DNA of 64,000 nucleotides from Streptomyces rubiginosohelvolus (GTDB lineage Bacteria > Actinomycetota > Actinomycetes > Streptomycetales > Streptomycetaceae): contig NZ_BMTW01000019.1 of the NCBI RefSeq assembly GCF_014649875.1, positions 62,001 to 126,000 on the forward strand, in the 5' to 3' direction. Positions 25,887 to 34,079 of the stretch are shown piece after piece. Every line of letters starts with the position of its first letter. Positions within the stretch are counted from its first letter, which is position 1. Position numbers and translations under genes: made by a program. A model generated the notes under the pieces. The model did no database searches. It worked only from the letters and a program-made list of their open reading frames with translations, and had not been told where the DNA came from.

Positions 25887-25907
25887 ACAACTAAGTTGTG
25901 CACAACT
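25887..25907. promoter_or_regulatory. OhrR operator: two overlapping palindromes
   Basis: ACAACTAAGTTGT (25887-25899) and AGTTGTGCACAACT (25894-25907) are overlapping perfect palindromes sharing the ACAACT/AGTTGT half-site. They lie between the divergent ohr and ohrR genes, within the AT-rich promoter region (TATAAAG at 25873). Confidence 0.8.
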
Positions 25908-25937
25908 CAATGGCGTGCGCGGCGGTACGCTGGTCCC

Positions 25938-26426
25938 ATGACCACTGCTCCGAGCGCCTCGCCCGACCTCTCCGCCGTCCCCGACGCGGAGCTGCTGCGA
26001 CTCGACCACCAGGTGTGCTTCTCCCTGCACGCCGCCTCGCGGGCGTTCGGCGGCTACTATCGGCGGGCGCTGAAGGATCTCGGCCTCACCTACTCGCAGT
26101 ACCTGGTCATGCTGGTCCTCTGGGAACAGGGCCCGCAGTCGGTCAAGGCCATCGGGGAGCGCCTCCACCTGGACTCGGGGACCCTGTCGCCGCTGCTGAA
26201 GCGACTGGAGAGCGCCGGTCTTGTCCGGCGTGAACGAAGCCGCGAGGACGAGCGCTCCGTCGTGATAGACCTGACCGACGAGGGTGCGGAGCTGCGCGAG
26301 CGCGCCCTGTCCGTCCCACGTGGTGTGCTCGCCGCCACCGGACTGTCGCTGGAGGAAGTCCTCGGGCTGCAGGAGATCCTGGGTCGGCTCACGGGTGCGC
26401 TGGGGGAAGCGGTCGACGCCGACTGA
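25938..26426 (+). CDS. ohrR: MarR-family peroxide sensor OhrR
   Basis: 162 residues. The N-terminal LRLDHQVCFSLHAASRAF carries Cys27, the reactive cysteine of OhrR proteins, which is oxidised by organic hydroperoxides and releases DNA. The winged HTH (about 70-105) contains VKAIGERLHLDSGTLSPLLKRLE and the wing VRRERSREDERSVVIDLT. The ATG at 25938 gives an N-terminal extension of about 18 residues. It is divergent from ohr and probably represses both genes through the palindromes at 25887-25907. Confidence 0.93.
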   Translation: MTTAPSASPDLSAVPDAELLRLDHQVCFSLHAASRAFGGYYRRALKDLGLTYSQYLVMLVLWEQGPQSVKAIGERLHLDSGTLSPLLKRLESAGLVRRERSREDERSVVIDLTDEGAELRERALSVPRGVLAATGLSLEEVLGLQEILGRLTGALGEAVDAD

Positions 26427-26443
26427 GCCGGGCCCGCCGTTTC

Positions 26444-27004
26444 TCAGCCCTTGTCCTCGGTGCCGCCGTCCTGGGTCAGTGCGTCGGCGATCCGTTCGGC
26501 GACGGCCCGCCGCATCTCGGAGGTGAGCTGCTGCGAGGTCAGGGAGTCGTACAGCCACAGGCCGTCGGCGGCGAGACGGACGATGAACCGGTCGAGCGCG
26601 GCCGGGTCGTCGCCTGCCGACGCCGGGGGCGGCGCCCACCGCTCGGTCACGGCCTCCCAGACGGCCGAGTGCGCCGCGTCCGTCGAGCCTTCGAGCATGA
26701 GCAGGAGTTCCGCGCGGGTGGCGCTCTGGATGGCGACCTGGGTGTAGGCGGCCAGCCGTTCGTCCCTGCTCGCCTCGGTCGCGGGCTTCCCCGCGGCCGC
26801 GACCAGATCGGCTTCCCATCGGTCGGCCAGGTGCTGGTGGATCGCGAGGACGAGATCGTCGCGCGAGGCGAAGTGGTAGAGGAGCCCGCCCTTCGTCAGC
26901 CCGGCCTCCGCGGCGACGGAGTCGAAGGTGACGCTCTTGACGCCCTCCCGCTGTACGACCCGGGTGGCGGCTTCGAGGATCTGGCTTCGCTTGCTGGTTC
27001 GCAT
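26444..27004 (-). CDS. TetR-family regulator of the adjacent efflux pump
   Basis: 186 residues. HTH at about 24-45 (VTFDSVAAEAGLTKGGLLYHFASRDDL); the GGLLYHF form is typical of TetR regulators paired with multidrug pumps. It lies 22 bp downstream of the MFS gene on the same strand, so pump and repressor form one operon. A 32-bp perfect palindrome upstream of the pump is the probable binding site, giving autoregulation. The inducing drug is unknown. Confidence 0.9.
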   Translation of the reverse strand: MRTSKRSQILEAATRVVQREGVKSVTFDSVAAEAGLTKGGLLYHFASRDDLVLAIHQHLADRWEADLVAAAGKPATEASRDERLAAYTQVAIQSATRAELLLMLEGSTDAAHSAVWEAVTERWAPPPASAGDDPAALDRFIVRLAADGLWLYDSLTSQQLTSEMRRAVAERIADALTQDGGTEDKG

Positions 27005-27026
27005 GGTTCGCTCCGATGGGGGTGGG

Positions 27027-28535
27027 TCAGTGGTGTGCGGGGCCGGAAAGCGCCGAGCCGGGGCCGTGCCGACGCAGAAGGACGCCGGTCACGAGGGCGC
27101 CGACCGTGAGGGCGGCGGCCACCACGGCCATCACGGCGAGGTAGGCGCCGTCGAACGCCTCGGACGCCGCCCTGATGAGAGCCGTATGGGCTCCCACTCC
27201 TTCTCCCGCCAGTGCGAGCGCGCTGTCGAGGCTGTCGCGCGCCTGGTCGGACACCCCGGCCGGGAGGTCGATCGTCGCGGAGTACACAGCGGTCAGCAGG
27301 CTGCCGAGGAGGGCGACCGCGATCAGGCCGCCGAATTCGTACGAGACCTCCTCGACGGACGATGCCATGCCCGCCCTCCGGGCCGGGACACTGCCCATGA
27401 TCGCGCTGGAGGCGACGGACATGGCCGCGCCGAGGCCGCTGCCGGTGATGATCAGCCCGGTGACGAGCAGCCCCATGCTGGTGGAGAAGTTCATCAGGAC
27501 CAGCACGGTACCGACGGCCCCCAGGGCCAGACCTCCGGTGATGAGGGGCAGCAGGCCGACCTTGTGGAGGACCGCACCCCCGAGCATCGCGGTGGGGAAG
27601 GCGCCGAGGGCGACTGCCGCGACGAGGAACCCGGCCCGCAGCGGAGTGAAGCCCTCCACGAGCTGGAAGCGCTGGGTGGTGACGAGCTGAATGCCGGAGA
27701 TGGCGAACAGGGCGAACCCGGCGGCCAGTACCCCCGCCAGGAAGGCGCGGTTGCGGAAGATCGCGAAGTCCAGCAGAGGGTAGGTCAGCCGCCGCTGACG
27801 ACGGGCGAAGGCCCATCCGCCGGCCGTCGTCGCGAGGACGGCAGCCGCGATGACCACGGGAGCGGGATCGGCCTTCGCGGTCTCCTTGATCGCCAGGACG
27901 AGGCCGACCAGGGCGACGAGCGCCAGCAGCGAAGAGGGGAGATCCCACTGCTTGGAGGGGTCCGGGTCGTTCGGCGGGGCGAGGACCAGGGTGGCGACGG
28001 TCGCGGCGACGACCACGGGGACGTTGATGATGAAGACCGAGCCCCACCAGAAGTGCTGCAACAGGATCCCGCTGATGATCGGGCCGAGGGCGCTGCCCAC
28101 GACCGCCATGGTCCCCCAGACCGCGATGGCCATGTTGCGTTCGCGTTCGTCGTCGAACGTGACCCGGATCAGCGCGAGCGTGGCAGGCATCATCGCGGCC
28201 GCCCCGACGGCGAGGAAGGCGCGAGCGGCGATCAGAGCCTCCGGAGTGGTGGAGAACGCCGCGACGAGCGACGCCGCACCGAAGACCGCCAGGCCGATCA
28301 CGAACATCCGTCGGTGCCCCACGCGGTCACCGAGCGTGCCGCTGCCCAGCAGCAGACCGGCCATCACGACCGGATAGGCGTTGATGATCCAGAGGCCCTC
28401 GGAACTGCTCGCGCCGAGATCCTCCACCAGTGTCGGCAGGGCCGCGTACAGGATGGAGTTGTCCAGCGTGATCAGCAGGAGCCCTGCGCTCACGACTGCC
28501 AGGAGCAGCCAGCGCCGCCTCTTGCTGATGATCAT
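27027..28535 (-). CDS. MFS multidrug efflux transporter, DHA2 (14-TM) type
   Basis: 502 residues with 14 predicted membrane segments. It has the DHA2 signatures LDNSILYAALPTLVEDLG in TM1, GSGTLGDRVGHRRMFVIGL in loop 2-3 and the motif-C-like VVGSALGPIISG in TM5. Such pumps expel drugs or dyes by proton antiport. I chose the ATG at 28535, preceded by an AGGGA ribosome binding site; a GTG at 28550 is possible. It is the first gene of an operon with the TetR gene. The 32-bp palindrome lies 37 bp upstream. Confidence 0.92.
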   Translation of the reverse strand: MIISKRRRWLLLAVVSAGLLLITLDNSILYAALPTLVEDLGASSSEGLWIINAYPVVMAGLLLGSGTLGDRVGHRRMFVIGLAVFGAASLVAAFSTTPEALIAARAFLAVGAAAMMPATLALIRVTFDDERERNMAIAVWGTMAVVGSALGPIISGILLQHFWWGSVFIINVPVVVAATVATLVLAPPNDPDPSKQWDLPSSLLALVALVGLVLAIKETAKADPAPVVIAAAVLATTAGGWAFARRQRRLTYPLLDFAIFRNRAFLAGVLAAGFALFAISGIQLVTTQRFQLVEGFTPLRAGFLVAAVALGAFPTAMLGGAVLHKVGLLPLITGGLALGAVGTVLVLMNFSTSMGLLVTGLIITGSGLGAAMSVASSAIMGSVPARRAGMASSVEEVSYEFGGLIAVALLGSLLTAVYSATIDLPAGVSDQARDSLDSALALAGEGVGAHTALIRAASEAFDGAYLAVMAVVAAALTVGALVTGVLLRRHGPGSALSGPAHH

Positions 28536-28571
28536 TTCCCTGAACCTCACTGTGAGAGCCGCCCCGTGCTT

Positions 28572-28603
28572 CGTAACTGTACCTTTCGAAAGGTACAGTT
28601 ACG
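28572..28603. promoter_or_regulatory. 32-bp perfect palindromic operator
   Basis: Half-site CGTAACTGTACCTTTC is followed directly by its exact reverse complement, centred at 28587/28588 (TTTCGAAA). It lies 37 bp upstream of the MFS start, between divergent genes. TetR dimers of efflux operons bind such sites. Confidence 0.85.
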
Positions 28604-28687
28604 ACTCAGGGTGACACAGGGTGCTGTCTCAATGAAGTAATGACAAATAAAGCTGTCGATGCGGCATGTGGCAGTTATGGTTGTCGC

Positions 28688-29314
28688 ATGGATGATGTGA
28701 AGGCGATCCCGACCCCTGATCAGAGCGACGAGAACTTCTGGGCCACGGTCCTGACCCCCGTGGACCCCGCCTGGAACGAGCCCGGTGACGACGACACGTT
28801 CGCCATGGACGAGCAACTGCTCGCAGCCGTACGGTCACTGGCCGAACGGATCTCGACGCGCTCGCTCGCCTACCGCACCGCCGGAAAGCCCTTCGACGCA
28901 GCACTCATGGCCGCGCCCGACGTGCAGCTGGCAATGCTGCGGTCGCTCTACGAAGCCAAGCGCTCCGTCGACCGGCTGGCCGAGAGCGCGGCCACCGTCG
29001 CCGGACGTGGTGGATCCAGTTACGCGCAGCTCGGCGCGGCCTGGGGCGGCATCAAGCGCCAGTCGGCCCGCCTCAAGTGGCCCCACGCGGTGCCGAAGAA
29101 GTCCGCCAGCGAGTCCATTCCGCTCCACTACGCGGGTGGCGACGCCGTGATTCACCACGATCCGGGCGCCGACGCCTGGTGGTACACCGCCACGGGCGCC
29201 GATTTGCAGGAGGACGAGTCGGAGGCCGTCCACGGCACGTCCGCCGAGGCCATCGCGCGGGCGACCGAGTTTCTGCTGACGCACGCCCGGCCCATGCGGC
29301 ACGACACCATGTGA
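28688..29314 (+). CDS. Hypothetical protein with HTH-like C-terminal half
   Basis: 208 residues from ATG 28688 (224 from an alternative ATG at 28640). Neither start has a clear ribosome binding site, but TATGGT at 28677-28682 is a -10-like hexamer just before 28688, suggesting a leaderless message. The middle of the protein contains SSYAQLGAAWGGIKRQSARLKWP, similar in layout to helix-turn-helix segments that read WxxIGxALGVxRQxARxRW. The acidic N-terminus (DQSDENF) and the C-terminal segment with HHDPGADAWWYTATGADLQ are unrecognised. It is divergent from the MFS operon and may share its palindrome. No function is assigned. Confidence 0.75.
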   Translation: MDDVKAIPTPDQSDENFWATVLTPVDPAWNEPGDDDTFAMDEQLLAAVRSLAERISTRSLAYRTAGKPFDAALMAAPDVQLAMLRSLYEAKRSVDRLAESAATVAGRGGSSYAQLGAAWGGIKRQSARLKWPHAVPKKSASESIPLHYAGGDAVIHHDPGADAWWYTATGADLQEDESEAVHGTSAEAIARATEFLLTHARPMRHDTM

Positions 29315-29340
29315 CCGCGTCGCAGGGGGAGGGGCCGGGC

Positions 29341-29988
29341 TCAGCCGCCGGAGACCTCGGGAGCACCGGCGGCCCCGTGGGGGAAGTCCCAGGCCTCGAT
29401 GTCGCGGTAGTGGATCGGCCCGGGGCCGCGGCCGATGTTGCTGCCGACCAGATGCAGGCGCCCGGCCTCCCAGCCCCGTCCGGCGAACGCGGCGAGTGAG
29501 GCCGCGGCCTCCACCGTGTCCGCCTGATCGCCCCGGCGGGACCGGGCCAGCGTCAGATGCGGCCGGAGCGGCCGCTCGGGGAAGGAGACGCCGCACTCCC
29601 TGACGAGGGTGCGTACGTCGACGGCGAGGCGGTGCAGCTCGTCGAGGTCCCCCGTGACCCCGGTCCACAACACCCGCTCGTCGAAGTGTCCGCCGCCGTA
29701 CAGCGCCAGCCGCAAGGGCCGTTGCCGGGCCGCGAGCCCGGCCAGCGGAGGCATCAGGGGCGGAACGGCGGTGACGGGAAGCTCCCCGAGGAACGCCAGG
29801 GTGATGTGCCAGTCCTCGATGCGGTTCCACCGCATGCGCGGGTAGGCCGCATAGGCCGGACGCAACACCTGCTCCAGCTCTTCCTTCGCGTCGTCGGGCG
29901 GGGCGAGCGCCAGGAACACGCGGGTCGTCAGGACCGGGACGGGTTCGCCCGCAGGGTGTCCGGTCACGGCTTCGAGCGGTTCGTTCAC
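29341..29988 (-). CDS. thpR: RNA 2',3'-cyclic phosphodiesterase ThpR (LigT-like)
   Basis: 215 residues. It belongs to the 2H phosphoesterase family, with the two HxT motifs His61-Thr63 (DWHITLAFLGE) and His144-Thr146 (RPHLTLARSR). These enzymes hydrolyse 2',3'-cyclic phosphate ends of RNA to 2'-phosphates. The start is uncertain: GTG 29988 is used, and a GTG at 29964, encoding MTGHPAGE, is also possible; family proteins usually begin closer to TTRVFLAL. It is convergent with the HTH-like hypothetical. A strong hairpin and a glyoxalase-like fragment lie upstream. Confidence 0.87.
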   Translation of the reverse strand: MNEPLEAVTGHPAGEPVPVLTTRVFLALAPPDDAKEELEQVLRPAYAAYPRMRWNRIEDWHITLAFLGELPVTAVPPLMPPLAGLAARQRPLRLALYGGGHFDERVLWTGVTGDLDELHRLAVDVRTLVRECGVSFPERPLRPHLTLARSRRGDQADTVEAAASLAAFAGRGWEAGRLHLVGSNIGRGPGPIHYRDIEAWDFPHGAAGAPEVSGG

Positions 29989-30231
29989 CTGCCGTACCGT
30001 ACGTGCCGGCCACCTTCCCACCGCGACGCGGGGCCCACGACGGGCTCCGGCGCGTGCCGTGCGCGCCGGAGCCCGTCGTCGTACCCCTCCAGGCTGCGCC
30101 CGCCGAGCGCCTCGACCCGCCGCTGTTCGGCGGCCGGGTCGGGGGCCGAGACATCGAAGTGCATCCGGTTCTTGGACCACCTCGGCGCATCGGTCCGCTG
30201 GAAGCCCAGGCCCGGAGCCCCTGCCGTACGA
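29985..30231 (-). pseudogene. Fragment of a VOC/glyoxalase-like protein
   Basis: The frame encodes APGLGFQRTDAPRWSKNRMH followed by FDVSAPDPAAEQRRVEALGG, matching the central strand and helix of Glyoxalase_6-type VOC proteins (LxFQRVPEPKxxKNRxHLDL...DPAAExxRVEALGA). The N-terminal half is missing. After the match the frame runs through an 18-bp inverted repeat and loses the expected C-terminal DPEGNEFCV motif. I call it a decayed gene. Confidence 0.5.
30037..30079. repeat. 18-bp perfect inverted repeat (hairpin)
   Basis: ACGACGGGCTCCGGCGCG (30037-30054) pairs exactly with 30062-30079 over a 7-nt loop. It lies upstream of thpR inside the VOC fragment. It may be a terminator for transcripts from the MFS gene at 30235-31884, but it is unusually long and sits within remnant coding sequence. 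Confidence 0.8.
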
Positions 30232-30234
30232 AAT

Positions 30235-31884
30235 TCAGGCGTCCGCCCGTGACCGTGCCGGCGCGGGTGAAGGTCCGGCGGACCGGTCACCGCTCTCCGT
30301 AGGCCGCGCGGAAGGCCGCGGCCCCCGGACCAGGACGTAGAGGAACAGAGCGGCCATCACGGCGACCCCCGCCCACATGGCGTTCTGCCAGCCGTCGACG
30401 AACGACTCCCGTCCGGCGCGGATCAGCTCCTGGGCGTAGGGGCCCGCGCCGTTCGCCGCCTCGACGGCGTTGGCGACCCCTCCGCGCGCCATCTCCGCCG
30501 GGCCGTCGGGGACCCCGGCGAGCCGGTCGTCGATGGCGCCGCGATAGCCGGCGGACAGCAGCGCGCCGAGGAGGGCGACACCGAGCGCGGTGCCGAACTC
30601 CCGGGTCACGTCGTTCAGCGCGGACGCGACCCCCTGCCGCTCACGCGGCAGCGCAGCGGTGATGGCTTCGGTGGAGGGCGTCATCGCCAGGCCCATACCG
30701 AGCCCCATCGCCAGCATGCCGGGAAGGACGGACAGATAGCCGCCGTCGACCGAGACGATCCCGGCCATCAGCGCGAGCCCCGCGCCCGCCAGCAGGATCC
30801 CCGTGGCCATGGTCGCGCGGGCGCCGATGCGCCCGGCGAGCTGCGGCGCGAGACCCGAGGCCAGCATCATCAGAACGGCCATGGGCATGAGAGCCAGCGT
30901 GGACAGCAGCCCCGACCAGCCGAGCACTGCCTGGAGGAACGGGAAGAGCACCACGAAGATGCCCGCCTGCACCCCGAAGACCACCAGCAGGGTGACCGAA
31001 CCCCCGGCCAGTGCGCGCTCACCGAACAGCCGGACGTCCAGGAGCGCTCCCTCCCCGCGGCGCAGCTCCCAGGCCACGAAACCGACGGCGGCGACCACCC
31101 CGACGACAAGGGAGAGCAGCGTCACCGGAGCGGTCCAGCCGCGCTCCGGCCCTTCCTGCAGCACGAAGATGAGCCCGACCACCGCCACGACGGAGGTCAG
31201 CGCGCCACCGACGTCGAACCCGTGCCCGGACCTCTCGCGGGAATCGGGAACGGACCGCAGCGTCATCACCAGAGCGACGGCGCCCAGGACCAGCGGCAAC
31301 ACGAACAGCCACCGCCAGCTCGCCACGTCGACCAGCGCCGCGGAGAGGAACATGCCCAGAACCCCGCCGCCTCCCGCGACCCCGGTCCACACCCCGATCG
31401 CCCGGCCCCGCTCCTCCTCGGGGAACGTCGAGGTGATCACGGCGAGGGTGATCGGCATGATCATGGCCGCGCCCACCCCGCTGAACAGCCGGGCGACGAG
31501 CATGACCTCGGCCGACGGTGCGAGACCCGCCACCGCACCGGCCAGGCCGAAGACGACGAGACCGGCCACCAGCACGGGCTTGCGGCCCAGCCGGTCGCCG
31601 ACCGCACCGAGCGGCAACAGCAGGGCGGCCAGGCCGAGGGTGTAGATGTTGATGATCCACAGGATCGTGCTCTGCGAGGCGCCGAAGGCGACGGCGAGGT
31701 CGGGCTGGGCGACATTGAGCCCCGAGACCGAGGCGATCACGGCCATCAGCGCGATGCACACGGTGATCAGGATCGTCCGCCGCTGACGCGCGTCGGGCAC
31801 GCCCTTGCCGGGCACGCCCTCGCCGGGCTCGCCCGGGACGTCGTCCGGATCGACGCCCACCGGACCGGGCTGGTTCGTACTCAT
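30235..31884 (-). CDS. MFS efflux transporter, DHA2 (14-TM) type
   Basis: 549 residues. A cytoplasmic N-terminus of about 35 residues with PGEGVPGKGVPDARQRR precedes 14 membrane segments. Signatures are ASVSGLNVAQPDLAVAFGAS in TM1, PLGAVGDRLGRKPVLVAGL in loop 2-3 and GGGGVLGMFLSAAL in TM5. EmrB/QacA-type pumps export drugs by proton antiport. ATG 31884 is used. It is divergent from an XRE-cupin regulator whose start region carries an inverted repeat, so that protein probably controls it. It is distinct from the pump at 27027-28535 (different loops and N-terminus). Confidence 0.92.
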   Translation of the reverse strand: MSTNQPGPVGVDPDDVPGEPGEGVPGKGVPDARQRRTILITVCIALMAVIASVSGLNVAQPDLAVAFGASQSTILWIINIYTLGLAALLLPLGAVGDRLGRKPVLVAGLVVFGLAGAVAGLAPSAEVMLVARLFSGVGAAMIMPITLAVITSTFPEEERGRAIGVWTGVAGGGGVLGMFLSAALVDVASWRWLFVLPLVLGAVALVMTLRSVPDSRERSGHGFDVGGALTSVVAVVGLIFVLQEGPERGWTAPVTLLSLVVGVVAAVGFVAWELRRGEGALLDVRLFGERALAGGSVTLLVVFGVQAGIFVVLFPFLQAVLGWSGLLSTLALMPMAVLMMLASGLAPQLAGRIGARATMATGILLAGAGLALMAGIVSVDGGYLSVLPGMLAMGLGMGLAMTPSTEAITAALPRERQGVASALNDVTREFGTALGVALLGALLSAGYRGAIDDRLAGVPDGPAEMARGGVANAVEAANGAGPYAQELIRAGRESFVDGWQNAMWAGVAVMAALFLYVLVRGPRPSARPTESGDRSAGPSPAPARSRADA

Positions 31885-31957
31885 GGATTCCTCTTCCGCG
31901 CGAGCCCACATCTGCCGGGGCCGACCACGGACGACGCTAAGCACAGCTTGCATGAAT

Positions 31958-31973
31958 GGCATACGCTCATGCC
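31958..31973. promoter_or_regulatory. Inverted repeat GGCAT-N6-ATGCC at XRE gene start
   Basis: GGCATACGCTCATGCC overlaps the ATG of the XRE-cupin gene and is preceded by TTGCATGAAT, giving several GCAT half-sites in 25 bp. It is a candidate autoregulatory operator shared with the divergent MFS gene. Confidence 0.45.
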
Positions 31974-32592
31974 TATGACGCAAGAAGATGGTGAGCTGGA
32001 CAGCCTGGTACGCAAACGGATCCGTGCCCTGCGCGTGGCCCAGGGCTGGTCCCTGGAGGAACTGGCCGCTCGGGCGAAGGTCAGCCAGTCCACGCTCAGC
32101 CGCATCGAGAACGGCCGGCGCCGACTGGCTCTGGACCAGCTCGTCACGCTCGCCCGCGCTCTGGACACCTCGCTCGACCAGCTGGTCGAGACCGCGTCCG
32201 ACGACATCGTCTCCAACCCGATGATCGACGGAGCCCACGGTCAGATGCGGTGGCCCATCAAGGCGGAGCCCGGCATGACGGTCATCCGCCAGCGCATGAC
32301 CGAGCCGCCGCCCGACAACCCCTCGCGTCTGCGCGCGCATCCGGGCCGGGAATGGCTCGTCGTCCTGTCCGGCACCGCGATCCTGCTCCTGGGCAACCGG
32401 CGCCTGCGGATCGAGACGAACCAGGCGGCGGAGTTCCCCACGATGCTCCCGCATGCGATCGGCGCCGAGGGCGGTCCGTGCGAGCTGCTGGGCATCTTCG
32501 ACCGGGACGCCCGCCGCGGCCACCAGCGCGGAGAAGCCACGGAGAGGCGCGGAGAAGGCTCGGACGAGAAGGGGCCCCGCCGATCACCATGA
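31969..32592 (+). CDS. XRE-family regulator with C-terminal cupin domain
   Basis: 207 residues. XRE HTH at about 15-70 (IRALRVAQGWSLEELAARAKVSQSTLSRIENGRR in outline), then a cupin-2 sensor (about 95-180) with HPGREWLVVLSGTAILLLGN and an AAEFPTMLPHAIGAEGG strand pair. The basic tail is low-complexity. HTH-cupin proteins regulate transport or catabolic genes in response to small molecules. ATG at 31969 or 31975. Its stop codon lies inside a perfect hairpin (32571-32605). Confidence 0.9.
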   Translation: MPMTQEDGELDSLVRKRIRALRVAQGWSLEELAARAKVSQSTLSRIENGRRRLALDQLVTLARALDTSLDQLVETASDDIVSNPMIDGAHGQMRWPIKAEPGMTVIRQRMTEPPPDNPSRLRAHPGREWLVVLSGTAILLLGNRRLRIETNQAAEFPTMLPHAIGAEGGPCELLGIFDRDARRGHQRGEATERRGEGSDEKGPRRSP

Positions 32593-32605
32593 TCGGCGGG
32601 GCCCC
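32571..32605. terminator. Bidirectional hairpin terminator
   Basis: GGGGCCCCGCCGATCA (32571-32586) pairs perfectly with 32590-32605 over a 3-nt loop. It is located at the convergent 3' ends of the XRE-cupin and sugar dehydrogenase genes and includes the XRE stop codon. Confidence 0.85.
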
Positions 32606-32641
32606 GGCCCACGCGGTCACTGTCCCGCGCGGGTCAGCCGT

Positions 32642-33781
32642 TCACGCGGGATCGACGCGGGAGACGACGCCGTTGCTGCCGAGCACGTACAGCTCGCCGT
32701 CACCGCCCTCCACGAACGAGATGACCTCGCCGCCGCTGACGCCGAGGTCGCTCACACCGGTCACCTCGCCGTTCTCGATCTGGAGCGTGCGCAGCGTGCC
32801 GTCGCAGTAGTCGCTGAACACATAGCTCCCTTCGAGGTCCGGGAGCGCGTCGCCGCGGTAGACGAATCCGCCGGTCACCGAGCAGCCGAGGCCCGTACGG
32901 TCGTACTCGTACACCGGCGGGACATGGTTCGCGGGCTCCGTGCCGCCCCGGAAGGGATGCGTACCCTCCATGGAGGCCCAGCCGTAGTTCTCGCCGCCCT
33001 CGCTGTCCGCCGGGGCCCAGTCGATCTCCTCCCAGTCGCTCTGGCCGACATCGCCGATCAGCAGGTCGCCGGTGCCCGCGTCGAAGGAGAACCGCCAGGG
33101 ATTGCGCAGCCCGTACGCCCAGATCTCGTCCTTCGCGTTCGCGTCGCCCACGAACGGGTTGTCCGCCGGGATCGCGTACGGCTCGCCGCCGCTCGGGTCG
33201 ATCCGCAGCAGCTTGCCGAGCAGGGTGTCGAGCTTCTGCCCGTTGCCGTGCGGGTCGCCGCCCGAACCGCCGTCACCGAAGGCGATGTACAGATAGCCGT
33301 CGGGGCCGAACTTGATGTCCCCGCCGTTGTGGTTCGCGTACGGCTGCGTCTGGGTGAGGACCGTGCGCCGTGTCTCCGGCTGGAGTTGGCCGCCCTCCAC
33401 CGCGAACTCGTCGATCGTGCTCGTACCTTCGAGATCGGTGTACGAGATGTAGAAGTGCGCGAACGTCTTGTCGAACGCGACGCCCAGCAGGCCCCGTTCG
33501 CCGTCGGTGGTGGTCTCGTCGGAGATGTCGAGGACGGGCTCGCCGAGCCCTGAATCGTCCAAAACCCTCACGGTGCCCGCTCGTTCGGCGATCCACAGTG
33601 TGTCACCGGGTCCGGCCGCCCCGGCCGACGGGCCCTGGGCCCTGGCCACTTCGGTCAGGGAGGCGCTCACCTGCTGAACGGGGGCGTCGGCGGGCTCGTC
33701 CGCCGACGCCGTGGCCAACGCCAGGGACGTGACGAGGAAGAGCGTTCCGATGATCGCCGAGCTTCTGGTGCGAAATTTCAC
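32642..33781 (-). CDS. Secreted PQQ-type sugar dehydrogenase (soluble aldose dehydrogenase-like)
   Basis: 379 residues. A signal peptide at about 1-27 (IIGTLFLVTSLALATASA) is followed by a six-bladed GSDH beta-propeller. Family features include DERGLLGVAFD-like TDGERGLLGVAFD, TQPYANHNGGDIKFGPDGYLYIAFGDGG (with the conserved active-site His), WAYGLRNPWRFSFD and ENYGWASMEGTHPF. Relatives oxidise aldoses with pyrroloquinoline quinone. The GTG start at 33781 is chosen from an AGGAGG ribosome binding site. Divergent from the GH6 cellulase with CebR boxes in between, it may act on released cello-sugars (inference). No PQQ biosynthesis genes are seen in the window. Confidence 0.88.
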   Translation of the reverse strand: MKFRTRSSAIIGTLFLVTSLALATASADEPADAPVQQVSASLTEVARAQGPSAGAAGPGDTLWIAERAGTVRVLDDSGLGEPVLDISDETTTDGERGLLGVAFDKTFAHFYISYTDLEGTSTIDEFAVEGGQLQPETRRTVLTQTQPYANHNGGDIKFGPDGYLYIAFGDGGSGGDPHGNGQKLDTLLGKLLRIDPSGGEPYAIPADNPFVGDANAKDEIWAYGLRNPWRFSFDAGTGDLLIGDVGQSDWEEIDWAPADSEGGENYGWASMEGTHPFRGGTEPANHVPPVYEYDRTGLGCSVTGGFVYRGDALPDLEGSYVFSDYCDGTLRTLQIENGEVTGVSDLGVSGGEVISFVEGGDGELYVLGSNGVVSRVDPA

Positions 33782-33923
33782 CGTGGCCTCCTGGAGGCGG
33801 CGAATGGGGGGAGTCACCCGGCTGCTCGTACGGAGTTGAGTGGGGGCACGCGCCGGCAGGCAACCTGGGTGGGGGGATGGTGTGTCACCGGCTACGGGCG
33901 AGGATAGAGGGACCAGCGCGGCT

Positions 33924-33935
33924 TGGACTAGACCA
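33924..33935. promoter_or_regulatory. DasR-like (dre) site
   Basis: TGGACTAGACCA differs at one base from the core TGGTCTAGACCA of dre sites bound by the GntR regulator DasR. It lies in the gap between the sugar dehydrogenase and cellulase genes. Confidence 0.4.
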
Positions 33936-33979
33936 TCGTCACGGCATCTTCGGCCGTGAACTGCCGGCTCTCCTACCGA

Positions 33980-33993
33980 TGGGAGCGCTCCAA
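33980..33993. promoter_or_regulatory. CebR-box-like operator, copy 1
   Basis: TGGGAGCGCTCCAA matches the CebR box TGGGAGCGCTCCCA at 13 of 14 positions. It lies about 200 bp upstream of both divergent genes. Confidence 0.7.
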
Positions 33994-34037
33994 TCACGCC
34001 AACTGTCGTACTGCACAAGGTAATCGAGCCGCACGGC

Positions 34038-34079
34038 TTGACAGTCAGTGGATGCCACGCCACTTTGGGAGCGCTCCCA
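34038..34079 (+). promoter_or_regulatory. Cellulase promoter with perfect CebR box
   Basis: TTGACA (34038-34043) is a consensus -35 element. The -10 region at about 34061-34066 runs into TGGGAGCGCTCCCA (34066-34079), a perfect 14-bp CebR operator. A bound CebR would cover the transcription start; cellobiose or cellotriose releases CebR in characterised streptomycetes. Confidence 0.85.
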
